DNA of 64,000 bases from Streptomyces vietnamensis (lineage in GTDB: Bacteria > Actinomycetota > Actinomycetes > Streptomycetales > Streptomycetaceae), in NCBI RefSeq assembly GCF_000830005.1, contig NZ_CP010407.1:8692001-8756000 (forward strand). Reading direction: 5' to 3'. This document shows, in pieces, positions 18,032 through 26,990 of this stretch (position 1 is the first letter of the stretch; each line of letters starts with the position of its first letter). A model generated the notes under the pieces. The model had not been told where the DNA came from. It was given only the letters and a program-made list of their open reading frames with translations, and did no database searches. The translations under genes were made by a program, and so were the position numbers.

Positions 18032-20359
18032 GTGAAGCCAGCACGAATAGCACGCCGCTGGCGTGCGCTCAGGAACAGCCTGCTCGCGCTCGCCTGCGCC
18101 ACCGTCATCACCGTCACCGGCCAGCCCGGCGCCGGCGTCGCCGAAGCCGCGCCCGCGCCGCCGAAGCTGAAGCCCGGCAAGCGCTGTGACGAGCTGTACG
18201 GGGTGAAGGACGTCCCCACGGGCGGCCTGCCCCAGGGGGACGCCTCTCGGTCCGTGGACCGCTGGGACACCTACGAGTACACCAACCCCGGCCTCCAGTT
18301 CGACGGCCTCAACCCCACCCAGGCCGAACTGAACGCCGCGGGCACCGACTACAAGAAGTACGACCACAGTGACCCGCGCCGCATCTACGCCCGCTTCAAC
18401 GCGCAGAAGCGGTGGAAGGACTTCCGGGACTACCTGTCGAAGGTCTACATCCCGAACCAGGGCTACGACGCCCGCGGCAAGGCCTTCATGGGCAAGGTCG
18501 TGCGCGAGATGGGTCTGACGGGTCCGGACTGGATCTGCGAGAAGGAGTTCTGGTTCAAGGACCCCGACACCGGCGACCGCCACAAGCGCCGGCTCGACGC
18601 GTACAACAAGCGCACCCGGGAGATCGTGGAGGCCAAGTCCAACGGCAGCCCCGACGGCCGTGAGAAGCCCGCGGACCGCGCCTGGGCCAAGAACAGCGGC
18701 TGGCGCTCGTACAAGTACACGTACGTCTTCGCCGAGAACCAGACCCGCGACGCCAAGAACTTCATGCGGGAGCTGAAGGACACCGCGGGCAAGGACGCGC
18801 TCGGCCGCGACCGGGTCCGGACCTACGACTACCAGTCCCACCACAAGGGCCTGGCCCCCAAGGGCACCGAGAACGGCCCGTACCGCGCGAACGGCACGAC
18901 GATGTCGCCGGGCAACGGCACCTCCACCGGGTCCCGCGGCTCCGGCAACCAGGTGATCAACCAGTCACCGGCGAACCCGCAGACCCTCAAGGAACAGCTC
19001 GACCGGCTGGGGAAGACCGGGCAGCGTTCCCTGATGAACCGCGGCCTCGGGGGCATCGACTTCACCACCCTCGACCTGCGGTACATCGGCAAGGGCAAGA
19101 GCGGCAAGGGCCTGGACTACGCCTTCTCCGCCAAGTCCGTGGAGGACGAGTACGCGGCCGGCTGGGGCGGCCAGGAGAAGGGCAACCTGATCTCCGACGC
19201 GTTCTTCACCTGGCTCGCCCTGGACCCGTCCACGTTCTGGGTGAACCTCAACCCCGACGAGCCGAACCGCATCATCGACGCCGACTTCGGCAGGACCGAC
19301 GCCGGCCGGGTGCTCCTGGAGGCGGACCTGGAGCTGAAGCACGACATCTTCAAGGCCATGGACCCGGAGACGGAAGCCGGCCGCAACTTCATGAACGCCC
19401 TGCCGAAGCGCAACGGCTTCCCCTGCTGGGCCGGCTTCCGCTACTGGATCGAGCCGGAGACCGCGGTCGTGCGGGAGCAGGACGGCGGCATCCACATCCT
19501 CGACACCCCGCTGAAGCTGTCCACGGTGCCGCAGGAGACCCACACGCAGCCGCCCGGCGGGAAGGGCTGCGACCTCACCGAGGCGGAGACGCAGCAGTCC
19601 GACCGCGTCCTCGACCGCTACATCACGCCGCTGGTCGCGGAGAAGGTCAACAACGGCGACTACTACGCCGACCTGCGCCGCGTCTACACCGCACGCGTCG
19701 CCGCCGAATGGGTGCGCCAGAACGCCGCCGACATGCCCGCCGAGTACCGCAGGATCATCAACAGCAACGACGTGAAGCGCTGGCCGCTGCGCGCCCCGCA
19801 CCAGAACTGGACGGGCAAGCAGGTCTGGGACCGCTACTACAAGGCGTTCACCGAAGGCACCTTCAAGTACAAGTGGGACAACGGCGAGGACGTCTACGTC
19901 TACACCGTGGGCGGGGTCGACTTCTCCAAGCAGCCCAAGCGCAACATGAACCCGGTGCGCTTCCGCACCGAGCAGCGCTACAAGCCCCGCACCGTCGGCT
20001 TCGCGGTCGACACGATCGCGGACGACCCGAACAAGGAGGGCTACCTGATGTTCGGCGGCAACAGCGCCGGACGCTCCGAGGCCGGCACCCCCACCCCCAC
20101 GCCGACCGGTACCGGGAAGCCGACCCCGACCCCGACCGGCACGGGGACGCCGACCCCGACCCCGACGGATCCGGCGCCGACGGCGAGTCAGTCCCCCGGG
20201 GCCACCACCCCGCCCGCCCCTGAGGACCCCGACGGCGACCTCGCCGACACCGGCAGCAGCACCCCCGTCGGCCTGATCGGCGGCATCGCGGCCGCCGCGA
20301 TCGCCGCGGGCGGCGCACTCGTCTGGTGGCGCCGCCGCCGGACGAACACCCGGAGCTGA
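18032..20359 (+). CDS. LAXTG sortase-anchored surface protein with nuclease-like domain
   Basis: A 775-aa surface protein. I chose GTG 18032 (VKPARIARRWRALRNSL), with GGGGAAAG upstream; an in-frame GTG at 18008 is possible. Signal peptide to about residue 40 (GVAEAAPAPP). Residues ~100-260 form a domain with LDAYN (D189) then IVEAKSNG (E200, K202), the spacing of a PD-(D/E)XK nuclease core. A second unassigned domain spans ~300-640. A Thr/Pro linker (~670-720) leads to LADTG, a hydrophobic helix and RRRR, i.e. a class E sortase sorting signal. The function of the nuclease-like domain is inference; polymorphic-toxin and restriction-type folds share this motif. Confidence 0.82.
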   Translation: MKPARIARRWRALRNSLLALACATVITVTGQPGAGVAEAAPAPPKLKPGKRCDELYGVKDVPTGGLPQGDASRSVDRWDTYEYTNPGLQFDGLNPTQAELNAAGTDYKKYDHSDPRRIYARFNAQKRWKDFRDYLSKVYIPNQGYDARGKAFMGKVVREMGLTGPDWICEKEFWFKDPDTGDRHKRRLDAYNKRTREIVEAKSNGSPDGREKPADRAWAKNSGWRSYKYTYVFAENQTRDAKNFMRELKDTAGKDALGRDRVRTYDYQSHHKGLAPKGTENGPYRANGTTMSPGNGTSTGSRGSGNQVINQSPANPQTLKEQLDRLGKTGQRSLMNRGLGGIDFTTLDLRYIGKGKSGKGLDYAFSAKSVEDEYAAGWGGQEKGNLISDAFFTWLALDPSTFWVNLNPDEPNRIIDADFGRTDAGRVLLEADLELKHDIFKAMDPETEAGRNFMNALPKRNGFPCWAGFRYWIEPETAVVREQDGGIHILDTPLKLSTVPQETHTQPPGGKGCDLTEAETQQSDRVLDRYITPLVAEKVNNGDYYADLRRVYTARVAAEWVRQNAADMPAEYRRIINSNDVKRWPLRAPHQNWTGKQVWDRYYKAFTEGTFKYKWDNGEDVYVYTVGGVDFSKQPKRNMNPVRFRTEQRYKPRTVGFAVDTIADDPNKEGYLMFGGNSAGRSEAGTPTPTPTGTGKPTPTPTGTGTPTPTPTDPAPTASQSPGATTPPAPEDPDGDLADTGSSTPVGLIGGIAAAAIAAGGALVWWRRRRTNTRS

Positions 20360-20475
20360 CCGCCGCCGGGCGAACACCCGGAGCCGACCGGTACAGCTCA
20401 ACCGGTACAGCTCATCCGTGGAGCAGGAGAGGGGTCCTTCCCGTACGCGGGGAGGACCTGCTCTAACGTTGGCCC

Positions 20476-21024
20476 ATGCCCACGATGCCGTCACGAGTCG
20501 AACTGCACCCGCTCACCCTCGCCGACCAGGAGGAGTTCTGCACGCTCGTGCGGGCCAGCTCCGCCCTGCACCGGCCGTGGATGCAACTGCCCACGACAGC
20601 GGAGGACTTCCAGGCCTGGATGCACCGCTTCGACGACGGCACCAACCTGGGCTTCCTGATCCGCGTCCGGGAGACCGGCGAGGCCGCGGGCACGGTCAAC
20701 ATCAACTCGATCATCCGGGGCCGCTACCAGGGCGCCTCCGTCGGCTATGCGGCCTTCGCCCCGTCCGCAGGGCACGGGTACATGACCGAAGGGCTCGCCG
20801 CCATCCTGCAGTACGCCTTCACCGATCTGCGGCTCCACCGACTGGAGGCCAGCATCCAGCCGGGGAACAAGGCGTCCCTGGCCCTGGTCCAACGCCTCGG
20901 CTTCCGCTACGAAGGGGTCTCGCCCGCCTACCTCTACATCGACGGCGACTGGCGGGACCACGAACGCTGGGCCGCCACCGCACCCCACCCCTGGACCCCC
21001 GATCCGTCCCTCCCCGAGGTCTGA
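20476..21024 (+). CDS. GNAT N-acetyltransferase (RimJ/RimL-like)
   Basis: A 182-aa acetyltransferase. Acetyl-CoA-binding motif A is ~FAPSAGHGYMTEGLAAIL (pattern xxGxGx), preceded by AAGTVNINSI and followed by LHRLEASIQPGNKASLALVQRLGFRYEG, the family N-K-A-S helix before the C-terminal strand. It probably acetylates protein N-termini or small molecules; substrate unknown. Single gene on the plus strand. Confidence 0.88.
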   Translation: MPTMPSRVELHPLTLADQEEFCTLVRASSALHRPWMQLPTTAEDFQAWMHRFDDGTNLGFLIRVRETGEAAGTVNINSIIRGRYQGASVGYAAFAPSAGHGYMTEGLAAILQYAFTDLRLHRLEASIQPGNKASLALVQRLGFRYEGVSPAYLYIDGDWRDHERWAATAPHPWTPDPSLPEV

Positions 21025-21053
21025 GCCGCACGGCGCCGCTTCCGCCCCACGCG

Positions 21054-21761
21054 CTACTGCCGCGAGGCGGCCAGCTGGGCCTCCGCCCTGACCAGGAGCG
21101 TGTCCAGGACGACGGGATAGGCGCTGTCGTTCATCCGGTCCGCGAGCAGGTGCGCGGTGGCGGCGATGTGGGGATGGGTCTCGGCCGGCAGCCGGGCGTA
21201 GGTGGTGGTCCACATCTCCTCGTCCGCCTCCCTGATCTCGTCCTTGACGGCCAGCGCGCCCGCGTCCAGGGCGGCGAAGGCCAGGGCCAGGTCGATGAAG
21301 GCGTGGTACACGCCGACGGCGGCCGCGTCGCCGAAGCCCGCGCCGCGCAGGATGCCGAGGATCGTCTCGTCCACCTCGATCTCCCGGGGCCGGCCGGTGA
21401 CGCGGCTGGCGGTCAGCAGGGCGGCCTGGGGATGGGCGAGGTAGGAGGCGTGGATCGCCAGGCCCAGCGCCCGCAGGTCGGCACGCCACTCACCGGAGGC
21501 GGTCCAGCTGTCCAGGGCCCGCCCCATCAGCTCCTCGCCGATGGCCCGGGTCAGGCCGTCCAGGCCGGCGAAGTACCGGTACACGGTGCTCGGGTCGGCG
21601 CCGAGAGCGGCACCGAGCCGGCGTGCGGTCAGTCCGGCGCTCCCGTGTTCGCGCAGCATCCGCAGCGCCGTCCGCACGATCAGCTTCTCCGACAGCACGG
21701 TGCCCTGCCGGGTCGGCCGCCGCCTGCGCCGTTCCGCCTCCGGAACCACCTTCTTCGGCAT
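21054..21761 (-). CDS. TetR-family transcriptional regulator
   Basis: A 235-aa regulator. The N-terminal helix-turn-helix is in LTARRLGAALGADPSTVYRYFAGLDGL (~45-70), followed by a C-terminal ligand domain of TetR_C type. It is divergent from the saccharopine dehydrogenase-like gene across ~127 bp that contain a perfect 16-bp palindrome, so that gene is its likely target. Ligand unknown. Confidence 0.88.
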   Translation of the reverse strand: MPKKVVPEAERRRRRPTRQGTVLSEKLIVRTALRMLREHGSAGLTARRLGAALGADPSTVYRYFAGLDGLTRAIGEELMGRALDSWTASGEWRADLRALGLAIHASYLAHPQAALLTASRVTGRPREIEVDETILGILRGAGFGDAAAVGVYHAFIDLALAFAALDAGALAVKDEIREADEEMWTTTYARLPAETHPHIAATAHLLADRMNDSAYPVVLDTLLVRAEAQLAASRQ

Positions 21762-21846
21762 CGCGCCACCACCTCGCCGCTCCTCGCGCCCCTTATGCCA
21801 ACACCGTAGACCTTAACCGCGGGGGTCGTGTTCCATCGAGACGTCC

Positions 21847-21862
21847 CCGGGCGATCGCCCGG
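21847..21862. promoter_or_regulatory. Perfect 16-bp palindrome between divergent genes
   Basis: CCGGGCGATCGCCCGG in the TetR/dehydrogenase intergenic region, 27 bp before the dehydrogenase start. Candidate TetR operator. Confidence 0.5.
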
Positions 21863-21888
21863 ACCGACTCGACGAAATGGTGTGTGAC

Positions 21889-23118
21889 ATGCGTGTACTT
21901 CTCGTGGGTGCGGGCGGCGTCGGAACCGCCGTCACCCGTATCGCGGCCCGCCGTGACTTCCTGACCCACATGGTCGTCGCCGACTACGACCCGGCCCGCG
22001 CGGAGGCCGCCGTCGCCGCGCTCGGCGAGCAGGAGAACCGGTTCAGCGCCCACCGCCTGGACGCCTCCGACGAGGCCGCGGTCCGCCGTCTCCTCACCGA
22101 GGAGAACTGCGACGTGCTCCTCAACGCGACCGACCCCAGGTTCGTGATGCCCCTGTTCAACGCGGCGCTCGCCGCCGGCGCGCACTACGTCGACATGGCG
22201 ATGTCACTGTCCGTGCCCCACCCGGCCGCCCCCTACGAGCAGTGCGGGGTCAAGCTCGGCGACGAGCAGTTCGCCCTGGCCGAGGCCTGGGAGGAGGCCG
22301 ACCGCCTCGCCCTGGTCGGCATGGGCGTCGAGCCGGGCCTGTCGGACGTGTTCGCCCGGTACGCGGCCGACGAACTCTTCGACGAGATCGAGGAGCTCGG
22401 CGTCCGCGACGGCGCGCACCTCACCGTCGAGGGGTACGACTTCGCGCCCTCCTTCAGCATCTGGACCACCATCGAGGAGTGCCTCAACCCGCCCGTCGTC
22501 TACGAGAAGGACCGCGGCTGGTTCACCACGGCGCCCTTCAGCGAGCCGGAGGTCTTCGACTTCCCCGAGGGCATCGGCCCGGTGGAGTGCGTGAACGTCG
22601 AGCACGAGGAGGTCCTCCTCATGCCCCGCTGGGTGGACGCGCGCCGGGTGACGTTCAAGTACGGCCTCGGCGACGACTTCATCGCCAAGCTGAAGACCCT
22701 CCGCGACCTGGGCCTCGACTCCACGGCGAAGGTCACCGTCCCCGGCGCGGACGGGCCCGTGCGGGTCTCCCCGCGCGACGTGGTCGCCGCCTGCCTGCCC
22801 GACCCGGCCACCCTGGGCGACCGCATGAGGGGCAAGACCTGCGCGGGCACCTGGGTCAAGGGAACCAAGGACGGCGCGCCGCGCGAGGTGTACCTGTACC
22901 ACGTCGTCGACAACGAGTGGACGATGCGCGAGTACGGTTCCCAGGCCGTGGTCTGGCAGACCGCCCTCAACCCGGTGATCGCCCTGGAGCTGATCGCCGA
23001 CGGCACGTGGAAGGCGAGCGGCGTCCTCGGCCCCGAGGCCCTGCCGCCCCGCCCGTTCCTCGACCTGCTGGGCGCGTACGGCTCCCCCTGGGGGCTGCGC
23101 GAGGAGCAGCGGCACTGA
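21889..23118 (+). CDS. Saccharopine dehydrogenase-like oxidoreductase
   Basis: A 409-aa NAD(P)-dependent enzyme. I chose ATG 21889 (MRVLLVGAGGVGTAVTRIAARRDF) over an in-frame ATG four codons upstream because it begins directly with the Rossmann GxGxxG. Residues ~1-130 form the nucleotide domain (VVADYDPARAEAA); the rest resembles the Sacchrp_dh C-terminal domain (MGVEPGLSDVFARYAADELF, LPDPATLGDRMRGKTCAGTW, GSQAVVWQTALNPVIALELIADG). The reaction could be on saccharopine, carboxynorspermidine or a related imino adduct; nothing in the context decides it. Confidence 0.85.
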   Translation: MRVLLVGAGGVGTAVTRIAARRDFLTHMVVADYDPARAEAAVAALGEQENRFSAHRLDASDEAAVRRLLTEENCDVLLNATDPRFVMPLFNAALAAGAHYVDMAMSLSVPHPAAPYEQCGVKLGDEQFALAEAWEEADRLALVGMGVEPGLSDVFARYAADELFDEIEELGVRDGAHLTVEGYDFAPSFSIWTTIEECLNPPVVYEKDRGWFTTAPFSEPEVFDFPEGIGPVECVNVEHEEVLLMPRWVDARRVTFKYGLGDDFIAKLKTLRDLGLDSTAKVTVPGADGPVRVSPRDVVAACLPDPATLGDRMRGKTCAGTWVKGTKDGAPREVYLYHVVDNEWTMREYGSQAVVWQTALNPVIALELIADGTWKASGVLGPEALPPRPFLDLLGAYGSPWGLREEQRH

Positions 23119-23258
23119 CCCGGGGCAGGGCCCGCGCCGGATCAGGTGGAGCCGACACGGCCACTGATCCGGCCAAACTCCCCTCGGACCGAGGCCCGTC
23201 GGGGCCTGCTCTGCGACGATGACCGGCGACCACCCCCTGCTGCGGAGCGGAGCACAGT

Positions 23259-23687
23259 GTGACCACGACACACCTGAGTTCGGCCGTCATGACCCACCCC
23301 GTACGCCTCGCTCAGGCGAAGGAGCTGGTCGCCCGGCTGGGGCTCGACCACCTGGTCGTCGACCCCGACCCGGACGGCCCGCCCTCCGCCCTCCGCACCG
23401 CCCTGCTCGCGTGGGCGGCCGCGGATCCGGGGGCCGGCCACCACCTCGTCGTCCAGGACGACGTCGACGCGCCCGCCGAACTCCTGGAGATCGTCGCCCG
23501 GGCCGCCGCCCGGTTCCCCGACGAGGCGCTCGTCCACTACACCAACCGGCACGCCCGCAACGGCGCCGCCGCCCGCCTCGCCGCCCTCGACGGCGTCGTC
23601 ACCTCCACCTGGCTGCGCGGCGAGAAGATCGCCGACCACGGCACCCTCACCGAGCCCACCGGCCGCCTCCTCGAAAGGGACAACTGA
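23259..23687 (+). CDS. Short hypothetical protein, possibly truncated
   Basis: A 142-aa protein starting at GTG 23259 (an alternative start is ATG 23289, MTHPVRLAQAKELVARLG). It contains HLVVQDDVDAPAELLEIVARAA and DEALVHYTNRHARNG, which vaguely recall glycosyltransferase-like proteins with a DxD-type acidic cluster. It ends abruptly in RLLERDN without the hydrophobic or charged tail expected of a complete transferase, so truncation is possible. Downstream of the dehydrogenase by 140 bp. Function unknown. Confidence 0.6.
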   Translation: MTTTHLSSAVMTHPVRLAQAKELVARLGLDHLVVDPDPDGPPSALRTALLAWAAADPGAGHHLVVQDDVDAPAELLEIVARAAARFPDEALVHYTNRHARNGAAARLAALDGVVTSTWLRGEKIADHGTLTEPTGRLLERDN

Positions 23688-23780
23688 CACCGGCGCTGTC
23701 CGAAGTGCCGACCGAGGCGGTGTCGCCGAGAGCGGCGGCCGGGGCGTGAACCGTCTCGTGCGAGTCCCGGCCCCGGCCCG

Positions 23781-24806
23781 TCACTTCAGGAACGCCGGCG
23801 CCAGTGCCGCCGTCAGCAGGCGCTTCGGCGCGCCCGAACCGTCGGCCGGGACGCTGTAGAGGTCGGCGCCGTAGTCGCCCGGCAGGGAGTAGGAGACCGT
23901 GCGGTCGTCGAGCCAGACGGCCTGGTCGTCGACGCTGCGGGACTCGGCGAGCGCGGTCTCCCGCAGGGTGGCCAGGTCCAGGACGTACTCGTGCCAGGGC
24001 GCGTCGACGGGGGCGCCCGCGACGCGCTTCTTGTAGACGATCCGGGTCTCGTCGGGGGAGAGGGACGGGCACTCGACGTTCCGGTGGAGGGTGGTGACCG
24101 TACGGGCCGTCAGGTCGCCGCGCACCAGGTAGGTCTGGCCGGCGGTCGCCATGGTGGCGTAGAAGTGCCGGTCGTCGCGGGAGAAGGTGACGCCCCAGAA
24201 GTTGGTGTCGGCGGCGTGGTACTCCTTGCCGTCCTTCACCACCCGGAACTCCTCCAGGGACGTGGTGAGCCGGTCCGTCGAGGTGTCCAGGAGGGCGGTA
24301 CGGGTGGAGAAGCTCGCGCTGGCGTACGAGTCGCCGCCGACGAACACCGTCCACGCCACCAGCCGGCCCGACGGCGAGACCCGGGCACGGGTCGGGATGC
24401 CGGGCAGCGGGTAGTGGGCCCGCTCCTTGAGCGCCGAGTCCAGGACGACCGCCCGGTAGGTGTCGTCCACGGCGCCGCGCACGGCCTGCAGGCAGATCCC
24501 GGTGCCACCGGCCGAATGGAAGCGCAGACACTTCACTCCGGAAGCGGTCCGTGGACCGGCAGGGGCACCGGCCGGCACGGTGACCAGTTCGTCGCGGTGC
24601 GGACCCCAGGCCATGTTGCGGAACACGATCCGGCGGTCGGCGCCGGCCGCGAGCGAGACCCGCCCGGATCCGATCGCCGGGCCGCCCGCCTGCGGGCGGT
24701 CCTTCTCGGCGGCCCGGTCGGCCGCGTGCAGCAGCGACGCGGCGGCCACACCGCCGAGCACGGCGAGCGCGGCGAGCAGGACGAGCAGTTTGTTGCGCAG
24801 GGTCAT
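23781..24806 (-). CDS. Membrane-anchored beta-propeller-like protein
   Basis: A 341-aa protein with an N-terminal signal anchor (NKLLVLLAALAVLGGVAAASLL), then an extracytoplasmic region with TolB/WD40-like blade motifs: ISPxGRLVAW-type (RVSPSGRLVAWTVF), TFSRDDRHFYATM, CPSLSPDETRIVYKK and DDRTVSYSLPG, each ending in a hydrophobic strand. Start ATG 24806 overlaps the MFS stop by 4 bases, so the two are coupled. It is the last gene of the phosphoesterase/MFS operon and may scaffold or sense a ligand outside the membrane. Confidence 0.82.
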   Translation of the reverse strand: MTLRNKLLVLLAALAVLGGVAAASLLHAADRAAEKDRPQAGGPAIGSGRVSLAAGADRRIVFRNMAWGPHRDELVTVPAGAPAGPRTASGVKCLRFHSAGGTGICLQAVRGAVDDTYRAVVLDSALKERAHYPLPGIPTRARVSPSGRLVAWTVFVGGDSYASASFSTRTALLDTSTDRLTTSLEEFRVVKDGKEYHAADTNFWGVTFSRDDRHFYATMATAGQTYLVRGDLTARTVTTLHRNVECPSLSPDETRIVYKKRVAGAPVDAPWHEYVLDLATLRETALAESRSVDDQAVWLDDRTVSYSLPGDYGADLYSVPADGSGAPKRLLTAALAPAFLK

Positions 24807-26107
24807 ACGGGCGTTCCCTCCGGAACGGTGGGGGTGGGCGAGGCGGTGTCCCGGTCCGCGGGCCGCAGGGCGAACGCCGCGGCCGCGCACACCGCGAGCA
24901 CGGCCGTCGCCGCGCCGACCGCCCAGCGGTCGCCCCACGCGGTCCAGGCCGCGCCGAACGCGATCGAGCAGCCGAACCGGGCGAGCGCCTGCCCGGTCTG
25001 GATCAACGCGAGCCCGGACGACCGGAGTTCGGCCGGTACGGAGCCGGCCGCCGCAGCCATCAGCACGCCGTCGGTCGCCGCGTAGAAACCGCCGTGCAGC
25101 GCCAGGACCAGATAGGGGAGCGCGGGGCTCTGCCAGCCGCTGAGCAGCGCCCCGTACACGAGCAGCAGGGCGGCGTGGCCGCCGAGGAACACCCGCCAGC
25201 GGCCGACCCGGTCGGCGAGCCGGCCCAGCGGCACGGCGAGCAGCAGGAAGGCGGCGGCGGTGCCGATCGGCAGCAGCGCGAACCAGCGGTCGGTGACGCC
25301 GAGGCGCCGCTGCAGCAGCAGGTAGACGAAGGAGTCGCTGACCGTCGCGAGTCCCAACAGGAAGGCGCACAGGGCGAGTCGGCGCACGTCGGACACCCGC
25401 AGCAGGGCGAGCGCGGCCTTGAGCGAAGCGCGCGGCGCGCCTTCCGACGGCACGGCCAGGGGCTTGGGGCGCGAGGGTACGAACAGCAGCAGAACGAGCA
25501 CGCCGAGCGCGGCCACGCAGAAGCTGACCGTGAACACGGCGTCGTAGCCGTCCGCCACCTGGCGGAGGATCAGAAAGGCGACGAGCGGGCCGATCAGGGC
25601 GCCCGCGGTGTCCATCGCCCGGTGCACGCCGAAGGCCCGGCCGCGCGACTCCTCCGGCGACGCGAGCGAGATCAGCGCGTCGCGCGGCGCGGTCCGCAGG
25701 CCTTTGCCGGTGCGGTCGGCGGCGAGCACGGCGCCGATCAGCGGCAGTGAACCCGCCACCAGGAGCAGGGGCTTGCACAGCGCGGAGAGGCCGTAGCCGA
25801 GCGCCGCCACCGTCTTGTACCGGCCGCCGCGGTCGGCGAGATGGCCGCCGGCGAGCCGGACGAGCGCGCTGAAGCCGTTGTACACGCCGTCGAGCAGGCC
25901 GAAGCCGAGCGGCGAGAGGCCGAGCCCGGCGACCAGGTAGAGCGGCAGCACGGCCGTGACCATCTCCGAGGACACGTCCGTGACGAGGCTGACCGTGCCG
26001 AGCGCGAGCACGGTGGGCGCGACGGCGGCGCGCCGCCCGGGACCGAGGTCCCGGGCGGCGGCCGTCGCGGCCGTCGCGGGAGTGCTGCGACTGTCCGCTA
26101 CGTACAC
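24803..26107 (-). CDS. MFS transporter
   Basis: A 434-aa major facilitator with about 12 hydrophobic segments. Loop motifs include GGHLADRGGRYKTVAALGYG (motif A-like, between helices 2 and 3) and ADRTGKGLRTAPRDALI. The GTG start lies one base after the phosphoesterase stop, and the stop overlaps the propeller gene, so it is the central gene of a three-gene operon. Substrate is unknown; the partners suggest export or import of a phosphate-containing compound. Confidence 0.9.
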   Translation of the reverse strand: MYVADSRSTPATAATAAARDLGPGRRAAVAPTVLALGTVSLVTDVSSEMVTAVLPLYLVAGLGLSPLGFGLLDGVYNGFSALVRLAGGHLADRGGRYKTVAALGYGLSALCKPLLLVAGSLPLIGAVLAADRTGKGLRTAPRDALISLASPEESRGRAFGVHRAMDTAGALIGPLVAFLILRQVADGYDAVFTVSFCVAALGVLVLLLFVPSRPKPLAVPSEGAPRASLKAALALLRVSDVRRLALCAFLLGLATVSDSFVYLLLQRRLGVTDRWFALLPIGTAAAFLLLAVPLGRLADRVGRWRVFLGGHAALLLVYGALLSGWQSPALPYLVLALHGGFYAATDGVLMAAAAGSVPAELRSSGLALIQTGQALARFGCSIAFGAAWTAWGDRWAVGAATAVLAVCAAAAFALRPADRDTASPTPTVPEGTPV

Positions 26108-26108
26108 G

Positions 26109-26990
26109 TCAGGGCGTCCAGATGCCGGTGATCGGGGCGGCGTTGGCGGCCTGGCCGGCGTGCGTGGTGCCGTACATGTCCTCGATCGTGCGCAGCAAGT
26201 TGTAGTGGTTGTACGTGGTCGAGGACGTCGAGCCCGGGACCACCTGCTGGCCGTAGAGGACGGTCGCGATCTTGTTGCCGGCGAGGCGGTTGTCCTCGTC
26301 GAAGGTCACGACGAGCAGGCTGTTGTGGGTCTTCGCCCAGGTCGCGTAGGCGCCCAGGTTGTTCTGCAGCCAGGTGTCACCGGTGCTGACGGAACAGTCG
26401 TGCATGTCGCTGCACAGGTTCGGGACCACGAAGGACACCTGCGGCAGCGTGGTGTAGTCGGTCGGGAACTGCGCCATGGTGTACGCCGACGAGGTCGGGA
26501 CGTTCGAGAAGCCGAACCACGGGTTGTGCTTGCGCGCGTACTTGCCGCTGCTGCACGTGGTCGAACCCTGGCTGGGCAGCGTCTCGTTGTAGCTCTTCCA
26601 GGTCTTGCCCGCGGCGATCAGCTCGGAGGCCAGGTTCGGCGCGGACGAGAAGCCGGGCGTGTAGCAGCTGTCGTCCGTGATGCCCTGGGTGGAACCCGAG
26701 AACATCGCGAAGTAGTTGGGCTGGCTGGGGTGGGTCTCGCCGTACGACTGGGTGAGGTTGGCGCCGCCGGCCTTCAGCGAGTTGATGTACGGGGCGCTGG
26801 AGCTGCCGATGATCTGGCTGTAGGCGTGGTTCTCGAAGACCACGACGACCACGTGGTCGGGGGTGGGGACGGTCGCCGCGGCCTGGGCCTGCGACGTGCC
26901 GCCGACGCCGGCCCACAGGCCGATCGACGCGGCCGCGAGGCCGAGGGTGGACAGAAGGGCGGTGCGGCGTTTTCTGGGCGCGCCGGGCAC
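26109..26990 (-). CDS. Secreted phosphoesterase (PF04185-like)
   Basis: A 293-aa enzyme. I chose GTG 26990, five bases after GGAGG; an upstream in-frame ATG at 27032 would add 14 residues without a ribosome-binding site. N-terminal signal (RRTALLSTLGLAAASIGLWA, cleavage near SQAQA). Catalytic and metal motifs of the acid phosphatase/phospholipase C (PF04185) superfamily: VVVVFENHAYSQIIG (early Glu-Asn), ETHPSQPNYFAMFSG, VVPNLCSDMHDC and TFDEDNR (Asp-Glu-Asp). It hydrolyses a phosphoester outside the cell; the exact substrate is unknown. First gene of an operon with an MFS transporter and a propeller protein. Confidence 0.87.
   Translation of the reverse strand: MPGAPRKRRTALLSTLGLAAASIGLWAGVGGTSQAQAAATVPTPDHVVVVVFENHAYSQIIGSSSAPYINSLKAGGANLTQSYGETHPSQPNYFAMFSGSTQGITDDSCYTPGFSSAPNLASELIAAGKTWKSYNETLPSQGSTTCSSGKYARKHNPWFGFSNVPTSSAYTMAQFPTDYTTLPQVSFVVPNLCSDMHDCSVSTGDTWLQNNLGAYATWAKTHNSLLVVTFDEDNRLAGNKIATVLYGQQVVPGSTSSTTYNHYNLLRTIEDMYGTTHAGQAANAAPITGIWTP

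Noticed and set aside
23119..23258. Terminator after the saccharopine-dehydrogenase-like gene
   Set aside because: No strong hairpin was found; only short GC-rich pairings.
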